From: Henricia sp. BOLD:AAB3569
Taxonomy: Eukaryota; Echinodermata; Asteroidea; Spinulosida; Echinasteridae
DNA: 64,000 bases
Assembly: GCA_037783545.1 (NCBI GenBank)
Contig: JBBELK010000539.1
Location: 124,001-188,000 of the forward strand
Reading direction: 5' to 3'
This document shows positions 20,101 through 25,450 of the stretch, one piece after another. Under the pieces are notes generated by a model. The model saw only the letters and a list, made by a program, of their open reading frames with translations. It was not told the DNA's origin and did no database searches. Within the stretch, counting starts at the first letter, position 1, and the number at the start of each line of letters is the position of its first letter. The position numbers and the translations under genes were made by a program.

Positions 20101-22341
20101 CCGCAATCATGGGTGAAAACTTGGGGTTGCGGGTTCGAATCCGGCTGCGGTAGGCCTACCTGTGCCCTTGGGCAAGGCACTCAACCACACTTGCTCCATC
20201 CTTCGGAAGGGATGTAAAGCCGTTGCGGTCCTGATCCCAGAGCATTCTTTCGTGAAGAGCAAGGGGATTCCCCGGTGTCTGGCCATTTCTAATTCTAAAT
20301 GGGCCGTTTCCTCACGCTTGCGAGTGAGCACTATTGAGGAATCCTTGGTATGATTATGAATACCAGAAAGGAATAATAAGAAGAAGAACCGGCAATGTCA
20401 CATTTGGGCGACACTCCGGGAACCGTTTCTTAAGGTACACACCGGCCTACTGTTTACATGATTTAGTGATGTACTTTTTTGATGGTCGTTGTGAAAAAAA
20501 TCATCAAAATATCCCGTTATTTACTAAAGAAGTGCAAAATTAACAAAAACGGTAAAAATAAAAGGGTTATACGCTCTACCAGCCGTTGCAACTACGCGCG
20601 AGCTTCACGACTTTGTCACAAACGATTCGCTCTTCTCCTGCTCAGGATATCTCCAATTTTCTGATCACGATTTCACTGGACAGCCCGGACGACCGATTAT
20701 GAATTTCCGCTTTCTCTGGAGAAGTTAGCATCACTCATGTTTTTTCTTCACGAACGTACATGTACACCAACCAACCCGCCGTGTGTGCTCTCGGGATATT
20801 TGCCGTGCTGCGCGGGGCGGCGATCCACCGTTGTTTGCCGCTCGCTGAGTCCCATTCTACGGACTCTCGAAACAAACATTTCTGTTCGAATTTTCATACT
20901 TATGTTCAACTTTGTTTCATACCTGTAAAAAATAGTCTCTCTTTTGTCAACTACTTATAAATATTGTGGACAATTCAGAGTTGAATTTGGTGCAGTTCTG
21001 CAGTAAGAAACTTTCATGCGACTGGACACAAAACTAACTCGCAAGACCATGTGACTTTTCGGAACCTCTGTTTTTTTTAAAAATGCTAAAAAACGGCAAA
21101 ATTCTGTGGTTTCTTTTCAGGATATGTTCAGTTTATTTCGGAAAGGCATTCAGAATCTGGTATGGGTAAATTTCGAGCCCAAAAATAGCCCAACGAAGCC
21201 GGTGTGTACCTTTAAACGTCCACTGAATTTTCGGGTAAAAACCTCTCTAATGAACACTAACTATCTTTACCCAAAGCTCAAAAAAATGGTCTGAAACCTA
21301 ATAAAAATTGTTAGTAACCTAATAAAAATGCCTTTTAACCTAATAAATAATAGGGCGACAGTAAAGTGTCACCAGTGTCGCCCTAATAAATAGCTTTTTT
21401 ACGCAAAAACCGGAAAACACCCAAATCACCATCGAGGGTATACAAGACATTTCTGTAGGTTAAATACGATTAGGCTGGTCGAATACCCCTCGGAGAGATA
21501 ATACCCACATTAAAGGCCCTGTCTGTTTTTGAGCGATTCTGCGAATAAAACCATTATAAATCAAAAGAAAGACATCAACAAACTCATTTGAAGAAATCCA
21601 AGCTTTGTCAAACTGTACCACGTTTTTAAAAAACATGAAAATCCATATGCGTTTTCCTGGTCTTGGCGCGGGGTGTTTCAAATATTCGTTCACGTTCGCG
21701 TTTTACGTGCATCTAAAGCAGGCCTCCCACTGTGCGATATTTGCCTACGAATTGGTACGATTGGGTACGATTTGGTACGATTGTGTGTAGAGTCTATAGG
21801 CAGTCTCCGATAATCGTACCAATTCGTAGGAAATTCGTGGCAAAAATCGCCTTGTGGGAGGCCCGCTTAAAGCGGGCCTCCCACTGTGCGATTTTTGCCA
21901 CGAATTACCTACGAATTGGTACGATTATCGGAGACTGCCTATAGACTCTACACACAATCGTAGCCAATCGTAGCTAATCGTACCTAATCGTACCTAATTC
22001 GTGGCAAAAATCTACGATTGGGTACGATTGTGTGTAGAGTCTATAGGCAGTCTCCGATAATCGTACCAATTCGTAGGAAATTCGTGGCGAAAATCGCACA
22101 GTGGGAGGCCCGCTTTACGCCCGCCTATGTAGATAATATCTAAAACGGTATTTATCAAAACATAGCTAAAACTCGGGTATATTAATATGATCGTTCGGAA
22201 GCCTAGAGAATACCGAACTGAATCGTTCGGATTGTGTGTTCGGTGCTTATACGTACTTGGAGATTGTGCTGAAGCTCCTAATGCACACAAGATGACGAAG
22301 ATGCACGCAGCGCTTACTTCAGTCCACTCCTTCGGGGTCAT
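1963..22341 (-). CDS. Secreted multidomain SRCR-LDLa-Sushi-EGF-NIDO protein (3' end outside window)
   Basis: Reading the minus strand, domain exons line up in one direction: signal peptide (22341-22257), SRCR (16754-16449), SRCR (15953-15639), SRCR (14901-14587), Thr linker (14107-14069), SRCR (13744-13439), SRCR (12960-12649), SRCR (12210-11908), linker (10359-10318), LDLa (9270-9148), LDLa (8671-8531), Sushi (7496-7323), Sushi (6374-6204), EGF (5086-4973), EGF (4755-4633), NIDO (3686-3535 and 2127-1963). Every exon has AG/GT borders. All borders down to the first NIDO exon are phase 1, so exons can be added or lost without breaking the frame, typical of exon-shuffled extracellular proteins. 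The protein would be secreted or membrane-anchored; no transmembrane segment is seen, but the 3' end is missing. SRCR proteins in echinoderms are often immune recognition or adhesion molecules, but that role is inference. Assignment to one transcript rests on order, strand and phase, not on cDNA. Confidence 0.82.
2261..2650. mobile_element. TTTAAAGGYAG foldback element (ATGATTGGTAAACCG family)
   Basis: Begins TTTAAAGGCA and ATGATTGGTAAACCG, ends with the inverse (CCAATCATGTA). The middle carries GTCTCATGAGACGAAAAT, a perfect palindrome. Related copies, complete or partial: 11674-11810, 29738-30080, 30570-30915, 31304-31430 and 38347-38838. Several copies are bounded by TTAA, suggesting a TTAA-targeting non-autonomous transposon. 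Confidence 0.75.
2812..3372 (+). repeat. tRNA-derived SINE heads, tandem 78-bp array
   Basis: A minus-strand tRNA-like body (B-box GGTTCGAATC reverse-complemented near 2827) is followed from 2971 by five head-to-tail units starting TGTGCCTCATAGCTCAGCTG (2971, 3049, 3127, 3218, 3296). Each holds an A-box-like GCTCAGCTGGTAGAGC but only the last continues to a B-box (GTTTGAATCCC near 3350). Unit length is 78 bp except one of 91 with an internal duplication. Not a functional tRNA: no full cloverleaf. Confidence 0.85.
3535..3686 (-). CDS. NIDO domain, first half exon
   Basis: Reads VFLFPFGDDHGDLRLSNEAF and continues to the FPLGKNALFSSLY end; FPFG-x-x-x-GD is the classic opening of the nidogen-like extracellular domain. 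It enters in phase 1 and leaves in phase 0 (TAT|GTAAGT), and joins directly to the exon at 2127-1963. Confidence 0.88.
3936..4146 (+). mobile_element. tRNA-derived SINE fragment (second family)
   Basis: GGTGATCTAGTCGATAGCGC resembles a tRNA 5' part, followed by GGTTCGAAGCCTGG (B-box) and a tail containing TGTCCTTGGACAAGACACTT. Similar tRNA-like bodies occur at 40233-40440, 54726-54850 and 55130-55265. Confidence 0.65.
4147..4517 (-). mobile_element. TGATTGCTTTCC terminal-inverted-repeat element, copy 1
   Basis: Starts TTTGATTGCTTTCCGGTGACG and ends CACGGAAAGCAATTAAT, inverted relative to copies at 17430-17875 and 42613-43057. Contains TGACGTCA and an internal coding-like block with GCTAAAAATCGC and GCTGGTGAGT, more decayed than in the other two copies. 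Confidence 0.85.
4633..4755 (-). CDS. Calcium-binding EGF domain exon
   Basis: 41 codons, phase 1. DVNECLELLHDCHQNAVC, then NNTEGGFNCTCREGFEGDG ending F-D-C-K. Six cysteines, D-V-N-E-C calcium site, and the aromatic G-F-x-C-x-C region. Confidence 0.93.
4790..4885 (-). mobile_element. tRNA-derived SINE head, truncated
   Basis: Reverse complement of the GTGGCCGAGTGGTTTGGG...GGTTCGAACC head of the abundant family seen whole at 20071 and 40591. Only the tRNA-like part is present. Confidence 0.8.
4973..5086 (-). CDS. Calcium-binding EGF domain exon
   Basis: 38 codons, phase 1. DIDECASLPCQNGGACSNLI then NAYSCSCTRAWTGDNC: six EGF cysteines and the D-I-D-E-C calcium-binding start. The POFUT1 consensus C2-x(4)-(S/T)-C3 does not fit exactly: C-QNGGA-C has no Ser/Thr before C3. 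Confidence 0.94.
5525..6190. mobile_element. SINE interrupted by a foldback element with a nested GTCGCCC repeat
   Basis: A SINE copy (5525-5630 and 6122-6190) is the same family as the uninterrupted copy at 36580-36740, where CATACTGACCCGGACGGGAT is continuous. Here a foldback element (about 5631-6121) with arms CATAAAGCTGTTTAGC...GCTGAACAGCTTTATG is inserted, flanked by CCTGG on both sides. Inside it is a further repeat (about 5745-6035) with ACCTAATAAAAATGGTT units and GTCGCCCTA, also found at 18535-18830 (minus) and 21225-21390. Confidence 0.75.
6204..6374 (-). CDS. Sushi/CCP domain exon
   Basis: 57 codons, phase 1. NCPRPRVPSKGSTNATSPV, NVISFACEPGYTPIPNTIVS, then CDQGTLIGKIPSCQ. Four CCP cysteines and the F-A-C-E-P-G-Y motif. 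The usual Trp before the last Cys is replaced by Ile-Gly, a tolerated variation. Confidence 0.93.
6861..7264. mobile_element. Foldback element with about 190-bp arms
   Basis: The left arm AAGTCAAGTTTGACTGACGA recurs inverted as TCGTCAGTCAAACTTGACTT at the right end; pairing continues through ACAAATGACACATCA/TGATGTGTCATTTGT and CATCCCCCAATT. The arms have diverged by substitutions and small indels. Confidence 0.9.
7323..7496 (-). CDS. Sushi/CCP domain exon
   Basis: 58 codons, phase 1. FCPNPGEPTNGEIM, a YREGEVVAFSCRNGYSLYGS core, STCLNMTWTNDVPECLG. Four cysteines in CCP spacing with the F-S-C-x-x-GY and W...P-x-C signatures. An NMT sequon is present. Confidence 0.95.
7606..7700 (+). mobile_element. 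tRNA-derived SINE head with both boxes
   Basis: TGTGCCTCATAACTCAGCTG, then CAGGTTCGAATCTTGATGAAG. This is the full-length version of the head amplified in tandem at 2971-3372 and 51375-52560. Confidence 0.75.
7738..7890. mobile_element. GGGGTCGATTTC hairpin MITE, copy 1
   Basis: Arms AGGGGTCGATTTCACAAAG...GCGACGCGTCG and the inverse CGACGTGTCGC...TTCGTGAAATCGACCCCT. About 150 bp. A second copy lies at 32700-32846. Confidence 0.9.
8182..8328. mobile_element. TAGACCGTATCGAATAGC hairpin MITE, copy 1
   Basis: Arms TAGACCGTATCGAATAGCTG and the inverse ending TTTGATACGGTCTA. The core GTGCAACCATGCATGTCCTC is conserved in copies at 32846-32992, 53793-53938 and 62538-62622 (the last lacks most of one arm). 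Confidence 0.93.
8531..8671 (-). CDS. LDL-receptor class A-like domain exon, five cysteines
   Basis: 47 codons, phase 1. HCYKPDHYRCSSGVYIPNAF is followed by LCDGYVYDCGNNEDENEEHC. The CDG-x-x-x-DC-x-x-x-EDE calcium site is present, but the third cysteine of the LDLa pattern (G-x-C-I) is a tyrosine (GVYIP), leaving an odd number of cysteines. Confidence 0.9.
8853..9062. mobile_element. CTGTTTAGCACAAA foldback element
   Basis: CATGGCGCTGTTTAGCACAA is mirrored by TTGTGCTAAACAGTGCCATG. Related copies: the insert at 5631-6121 and 49955-50168. Confidence 0.85.
9148..9270 (-). CDS. LDL-receptor class A domain exon
   Basis: 41 codons, phase 1. CSDGKLRCRDGPCVDELYFC then DAFPGDCSDFSDEDEDLC, with the full LDLa cysteine set and the acidic DCSDFSDE calcium-cage motif. 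One extra cysteine directly follows the last one. Borders: GCTCAG acceptor, TGTG|GTAAGTG donor. Confidence 0.92.
10318..10359 (-). CDS. Short Thr/Tyr-rich linker exon
   Basis: A 42-bp exon, phase 1 at both ends, acceptor CTCAAAAG and donor TTAG|GTAAGAG, coding for ESTTYAATTYTTL. It resembles the linker exon at 14069-14107 (shared A-A-T-T core) and separates the SRCR block from the LDLa pair. Being short, it rests on its splice borders, phase and similarity. Confidence 0.6.
   Translation of the reverse strand, partial: KSLPHMLLQLILH
11077..11404. mobile_element. TTAAGGGGCAT foldback element
   Basis: Arms TTAAGGGGCATTCCCATCGC and GCGGATGCCCCTTAA with TTAA at both outer ends. A truncated end (CCTTAAGGGGCATCCACAC) follows another element at about 31705. 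Confidence 0.8.
11404..11645. mobile_element. TTGATCACGTTCAAATGACGTCA element, copy 1
   Basis: About 235 bp from TTGATCACGTTCAAATGACG to ATGTGATCAA. Contains TGACGTCA, a run of CGCG-rich alternating sequence, and ATACGCAGTAGCATTTTTTC. Copies: 15117-15323 (inverted), 31460-31692 (inverted) and 39110-39335. Confidence 0.9.
11908..12210 (-). CDS. SRCR domain exon lacking one cysteine pair
   Basis: 101 codons, phase 1. RLADGSVSNEGRVEIYW, VVCQELGFGDALEAV, VECQGNEETLFDC and AVGAICTPLG clearly place it in the family. The usual WGT(V/I)C is WGLISG, and the usual C-x-H-x-x-DAG(V)VC is IRSPGVMAVGAIC, so only four cysteines remain. In the standard SRCR numbering the two missing ones are partners (C2-C7), so a whole disulfide appears to have been lost rather than one half of it. 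Confidence 0.9.
12649..12960 (-). CDS. SRCR domain exon
   Basis: 104 codons, phase 1. DLRLVGGSRYREGRLEIL, NGTWGTICSNSWG, VACRQLGFPGAVEAKG, VECVGNETNIESC and SCNHSYDAGVVC: six cysteines and two NxT sequons. Acceptor TTCCAG, donor at TTGCTG|GTAAG. Confidence 0.94.
13439..13744 (-). CDS. SRCR domain exon
   Basis: 102 codons, phase 1. IRLVGGNSPYEGRLEVYL, WGTVCDDGFGRKDAEVAC, LACIGNETKLASC and NCGHNEDIGIVC give six cysteines in the group A spacing. N-glycosylation sequon NET in the loop after the third cysteine. The exon, its flanking introns and the linker at 14069 are duplicated at 16449 onward. Confidence 0.94.
14069..14107 (-). CDS. Short Thr/Ala-rich linker exon
   Basis: A 39-bp exon (phase 1 in and out) coding for LTTIAATTDSPA between AG and GT borders (TGTAG|AA ... 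GCAG|GTAAA). Such a Thr-rich spacer is a likely O-glycosylated hinge between SRCR domains. A damaged duplicate lies at 17883-18971, and a related linker exon at 10318-10359. Confidence 0.7.
14587..14901 (-). CDS. SRCR domain exon, unique
   Basis: 105 codons, phase 1 at both ends. RLVGGSSSSEGRVEVYW, WGTVCHGYWD, VVCRELGFGR, LRCQGNEDSLFDC and GYDAGAVCGALG give a full six-cysteine SRCR domain. It lies between the two copies of the duplicated SRCR pair and has no near-identical partner in the window. The open frame running on beyond the donor toward 14366 is intronic. Confidence 0.93.
15639..15953 (-). CDS. SRCR domain exon (duplicate of 12649-12960)
   Basis: 105 codons, phase 1 at both ends: DLRLVGGSHYREGRLEIL, WGTICSNGWG, VACRQLGFPG, VECVGDETN and DAGVVCSPSG, with six cysteines. 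Its 5' three quarters are nearly identical to the exon at 12649-12960, while the last segment after VECVG diverges (a Met/Asp/Gln-containing loop instead of the Pro/Arg one). This places one duplication breakpoint inside the exon, near 12725/15724. Confidence 0.93.
16449..16754 (-). CDS. SRCR domain exon (duplicate of 13439-13744)
   Basis: 102 codons, phase 1 at both ends. It opens with IRLVGGSSPYEGRLEVYL and carries WGTVCDDGF, VACRQLGF and the six-cysteine pattern of group A SRCR domains, ending GIVCASSG. It differs from the copy at 13439-13744 by only a few residues (S for N after GG, I for T after TGP, F for I after LAC), so the duplication is recent or homogenised. Confidence 0.93.
16830..17168. 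mobile_element. Foldback element in an SRCR intron
   Basis: Arms of about 100 bp: AACCTTATCGACGTTCTC with ATGGGATTGGATGAC, ending GGGGACATGAC, are mirrored by GTCATGTCCCC...GAGAACGTCGATAAGGTT. Absent from the duplicated partner around 13802. Confidence 0.93.
17430..17875. mobile_element. TGATTGCTTTCC terminal-inverted-repeat element, copy 2
   Basis: TGATTGCTTTC at the left and GGAAAGCAATCA at the right, flanked by AT on each side; the empty site (CTAATAAATG) is at about 14053. On the minus strand it has GGTGACGTCACC, CCACGTGG, then a conserved open block (see findings). Confidence 0.93.
17883..18971 (-). pseudogene. Thr-rich linker exon split by an insertion
   Basis: The 39-bp linker exon at 14069-14107 has a duplicate here, broken in two: 18971-18964 and 17913-17883, with about 1.04 kb of foreign DNA between. 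Rejoined, the pieces match the intact exon in length and borders (acceptor TGTAG, donor GTAAA). The sequence CAATTGT stands on both sides of the insert (17907-17913 and 18957-18963), a 7-bp target-site duplication, and the intact exon shows the empty site. The exon is presumably skipped; since both borders are phase 1, the frame would survive. Confidence 0.85.
17914..18956 (-). mobile_element. Composite insertion with (AAT)n end, 7-bp target duplication
   Basis: One end, read on the minus strand, is (AAT)n like the 3' tails of SINEs here. The body includes a foldback (about 18000-18390, CATACCTTTTA/TAAAAGGTATG arms) and the GTCGCCC repeat (18535-18830). The other end is a CAAACAAACAAAC simple repeat. 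The 7-bp CAATTGT duplication suggests that it arrived as one unit or grew from one. Confidence 0.75.
19176..19704. mobile_element. GGGCGTTCGAGATGC foldback element
   Basis: AAGGGCGTTCGAGATGCTTA at the left and GAGCATCTCGAACGCCCC at the right, with GTGTAACACGGG/CCGGGTAACAC-type pairing inward. Confidence 0.8.
19935..20047. mobile_element. ACGCAGCTCCATAGC hairpin MITE, copy 1
   Basis: A near-perfect hairpin whose loop region is CTCCATAGCAAAGGCATGGAG within arms GCTCGTCAGCAATG...CATTGCTGACAAGCC. Other copies at 23226-23345, 34946-35047 and 35055-35190. Confidence 0.92.
20071..20385 (+). mobile_element. Full-length tRNA-derived SINE
   Basis: TACCGTGGCCGAGTAGTTTG (A-box region) and GCGGGTTCGAATCCGGCTG (B-box), then a conserved body (CCTTGGGCAAGGCACT, GATCCCAGAGCATTCTTTCG) and an end GGAATCCTTGGTATGA with an AAT-type tail. 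The tRNA part resembles a class II (Leu/Ser-like) head. Confidence 0.92.
21225..21390 (+). repeat. GTCGCCC / AACCTAATAAAAATG repeat
   Basis: Short direct repeats of AACCTAATAAAAATG-like units followed by AGGGCGACAGTAAAGTGTCAC and GTCGCCCTAATAAA. Same family as blocks at 5745-6035 and 18535-18830. Confidence 0.7.
21717..22118. mobile_element. Nested foldback elements (GCGGGCCTCCCACTGTGCGA)
   Basis: Two foldbacks with the same ends stand side by side: 21717-21871 and 21872-22118. Ends are GCGGGCCTCCCACTGTGCGA and its inverse; the interior is built from repeats of TAATCGTACCTAATCGTA and CGATAATCGTACCAATTCGT. The pair ends about 140 bp from the signal-peptide exon donor. Confidence 0.88.
22257..22341 (-). 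CDS. Candidate first coding exon with signal peptide
   Basis: From the ATG at 22341 the exon reads MTPKEWTEVSAACIFVILCA and continues LGASAQSP: a short polar start, a hydrophobic core and a small-residue cleavage site (ASA|QS). It ends at a strong donor (CAA|GTACGT) in phase 1, exactly the phase needed by the SRCR exons downstream. No other signal peptide is seen on this strand upstream of 16754. Linking it to the SRCR gene across 5.5 kb of repeats is inference. Confidence 0.62.
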
Positions 22342-22613
22342 TTTGAAAAAAGATTCTCGGCCAGTGACCGACCCAAAACTTTGCCAAAATTTGACCTAAC
22401 CTAGCTCACGGGCTAGGTATCCAAGAGTAACAACTCAACAAGCTCCGCTCCCCGTTGGTAACTCTTTCTTGGTACGTCCTCGTGTTGAAGTAAGCTTGCA
22501 TGCAGATCAGGGCGTGGCGTTAAATAGAATTACCCAACCAGCCAGTTTTCCATTATTTTGTTAGTCCATACTGGCCTACGCTGATATGATTGGATGGCAA
22601 CCACAAAAGCCTT

Positions 22614-22925
22614 TCATTCAAGAGGCACCACTGAGTTCCAAAGGACCCAGGGGTGACTGCTTGACAGATTGACGCTAGAAATGCAAACTGTATCGATCGA
22701 TTGTTGTGTCGCGTTATGGAATATTTCCTCCATGGTAACGAAGGCTATGAGGCTTAAAGCCATCAAAGGGTGTAACAATAGTGGAAGAGATGCTGCAAAT
22801 ATCGCCAGCTCTAGATTATCGACGTGTTGGTCGGTTTGGTCTTGTGATCCCTTCTTTCTGTCTTTCACCGCTCCGTCGTTGAGTCGCGGGTTCGCTTCCT
22901 CGACGTGCCTTTGGATTGGGATTTA
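22614..22925 (-). other. Unassigned open frame with hydrophobic segment
   Basis: A minus-strand frame is open from about 22918 to a stop at 22614 and contains a 30-residue hydrophobic stretch (IFAASLPLLLHPLMALSLIA...) after a basic, Gln-rich region. It has no convincing ATG at its start and no clear acceptor. It could be a terminal exon, a transposon remnant, or chance. I do not recognise it. Confidence 0.2.
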
Positions 22926-23225
22926 ATAATTCACTTTCCTCAGTCCAATTTCTAAAACAGTACTTTCTTAATGTGGATAAGACAAATTCCAGGAACAACA
23001 TCATTTTTAAAAATAATGTTGAATGATGGAATAAGGCATCCATAGAAATACCTTGTATAGAAATTTCAGCCACATTGATGTAGTAGTAGGCCTACTGCTT
23101 CAGAAAACATTAAAAATCCATGCATGGTGTTTGTACGTGTTGAACTTGTACGAATGGTAAAACAAAAACACCTGAAAAATCGATTGCAAACGCTTTGCAC
23201 AATGGCTGTATCGATCCATTTTAGT

Positions 23226-23345
23226 ATAGGCTCGTCAGCAATGCGCGCGCGCCAAATTCGTGTCACGAAATACGCAGCTCCATAGCAAAGGCATGGAGCT
23301 GCGTATTTCGTGGCACGAATTTAGCGCGCGCGCATTGCTGGTGAT
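23226..23345. mobile_element. ACGCAGCTCCATAGC hairpin MITE, copy 2
   Basis: The most symmetrical copy: AATTCGTGTCACGAAATACG against CGTATTTCGTGGCACGAATT, flanked by GCGCGCGC tracts. Confidence 0.93.
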
Positions 23346-24339
23346 CTTGCGTCTTTAACGGTGTTAAATACTTCGTTAGGTTTTCTTGTCAAGTCATTGA
23401 ATGGGGTTTAGTTAAATGTATCTATTTATAGGCTATAGTTGATGGGATTATTAGTTGGTAAAATGTCATTCAAATTAACATTTCGTCTGCCCACGGCCAA
23501 ACCGCTAACAAAAGGAAGGTCGTTCATGATTTCTAAACGCAGTTAAATGTAAAAGATGGAAAAAGAAAGGTTAATTGTTCTTTTTCTGTGGGGGCAGAAT
23601 TAAGTGGGCGGAAGATGGCCTCGCTGTACATGTGGTTACGTCATATTATGTAACTCACGGCAGTGTTTCTGGTCCAAAGTTTTGACTGTTGGAAAAGAAA
23701 TAGAATATGGACCGTGTCCCTGTGCTTTTTGCATGAATTATTCTTTTTAACGACACAGTAATCTAACCATCTCCAAGTTGGTTGCATAATGTTTCTGTAA
23801 GAGCTGTTTCACTTTGGGAGCGATCCCAAGTTAAATTTATGGCTGACTTAGGCCTACACCCCAATTTCAAAATTTCAAAATATTACAGGCGCCAGAAAAT
23901 CAGTAGTCTTGGTCCAAGACACTGGTAATGGACAGCGCACGACTGTCCTTGATCGCCAGCGTCTGAAGCAGAGACTAAAGATTTGGCATCGAGCGCCACC
24001 AGTCGGCGCGGCAAGATGGAAGAAATTGAAGTTGGTACCCGTCGCGCCCCATAACTTTTACGCGACAGTTGACGCTGGTTTCCCTTTTCGTAAACAGTTT
24101 GTTTACGTGATTTTCGGATGAGTGTGGTGGCGACTTTGGGCTGCGAAATTTCGTTTTTACCATGTTTACTCCCAAGTTATAGGCCTATATCAAGTTGAAG
24201 TGAAAAGGGACTATCACTAGTATCAATTGTCTGTTTTAAGTGACCGAAGCTTGCCAAAAATAAACATTAATAAATAATAACGACCGTCCTTGCCGACCCA
24301 GATGTCCCAACAAGAACAACAATTTTCCAAAATAGCAGG
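23346..24339. other. About 1 kb without a recognisable gene
   Basis: Mixed AT-rich sequence. A CpG-richer stretch at 23890-24060 (GGCGCGGCAAGATGG) is a candidate promoter region for the plus-strand gene whose exons appear at 25451, but no coding exon with good borders could be fixed here. Confidence 0.4.
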
Positions 24340-24712
24340 TAGGCCTACCGGTGTGAAGTTGGTTACTTATTCGACGTTCGACGTTCAATATTCAATAAGG
24401 AGCTGTTACTTATTCGACATTCAATAAGGAGCTGTTACTTATTCAACATTCAATAAGGAGCTGTTACTTATATTTAACATTCAATAAGGAGCTGTTACTT
24501 ATCCGCGCTGCCTCACCCCCTAGGTGGGGGTTTGGTCACGTTTTTCATGCCCCATGGTGGGGCATTTGACCCTTTGAAATAAAATTTTCTGTGCATTTGT
24601 ATGTCGAATAAGTAACAGCTCCTTATTGAATGTTGAATAAGTAACGGCTCCTTATTAAATATTGAACGTCGAACGTCGAATAAGTAACCAACTTCACACC
24701 GGTGGTAGGCCT
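24340..24712. mobile_element. Foldback with tandem repeats inside the left arm
   Basis: Outer arms GGCCTACCGGTGTGAAGTTG and the inverse CAACTTCACACCGGTGGTAG. The left arm holds four direct copies of ATTCAATAAGGAGCTGTTAC, the right arm fewer inverted ones. Centre: CCCCTAGGTGGGGG and CCCCATGGTGGGG palindromes. Confidence 0.92.
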
Positions 24713-25450
24713 AGCCCCCTGTATTATTTTACCGAGAGCCAAGGACTCCTTTTTTTTACATCCGCCATAGCTGGGGGGCTAGGCTTCCACTGAATGAACG
24801 GTATGTTTTTTTGCTGTTGCTGAAGTTGCAATTGTTTACTTCAAACAAGGATTGTCACGCCAGGATCCCTGGTCCTGGAGGGCGCGTCGGTTCGCATGCA
24901 TGCGAAGGGGGCGCATCGCGTGCATGTAATGGATGAGCGCTTTTCGTTCCATCAGCAACACAAAACGTACAATCCATGGAGACCTCAGGGAAGGAGACCT
25001 CAGTTACCGGATTGGTCTATACTTGACATTATACCTGTTTTAATACACAGTGACAGTCACAGTTGAAACGCTGCAACTTATTAAGTGTCGGCATTTCAGT
25101 GACGTCACCACACTAGTATTAGTATTAAAGAACAATGAATGGCCGATGAATAAGGCTGCAACCTCACAGACATGGCGACTATGCCGACACGTTAATAAAC
25201 TCAGATTATGGGTACATTACTATGCATGGACACCCAGGATTTTCATTGTTATTACATATAGACTAGCTAAGGTTACCTCAGCCCTAGCCCCATTCTGTAG
25301 CCAAATACTATGCGGGCTCCGTATGCTTGGCCACAAGGGCGTATATGATTTACAGTGCAATTTCACGCAGCGGTCCATCAAACTTGCAAACTTCAGTTAC
25401 GGATTTGACCAATAATAGTGTCACATAATTTTAATGTATTTTTTTTACAG

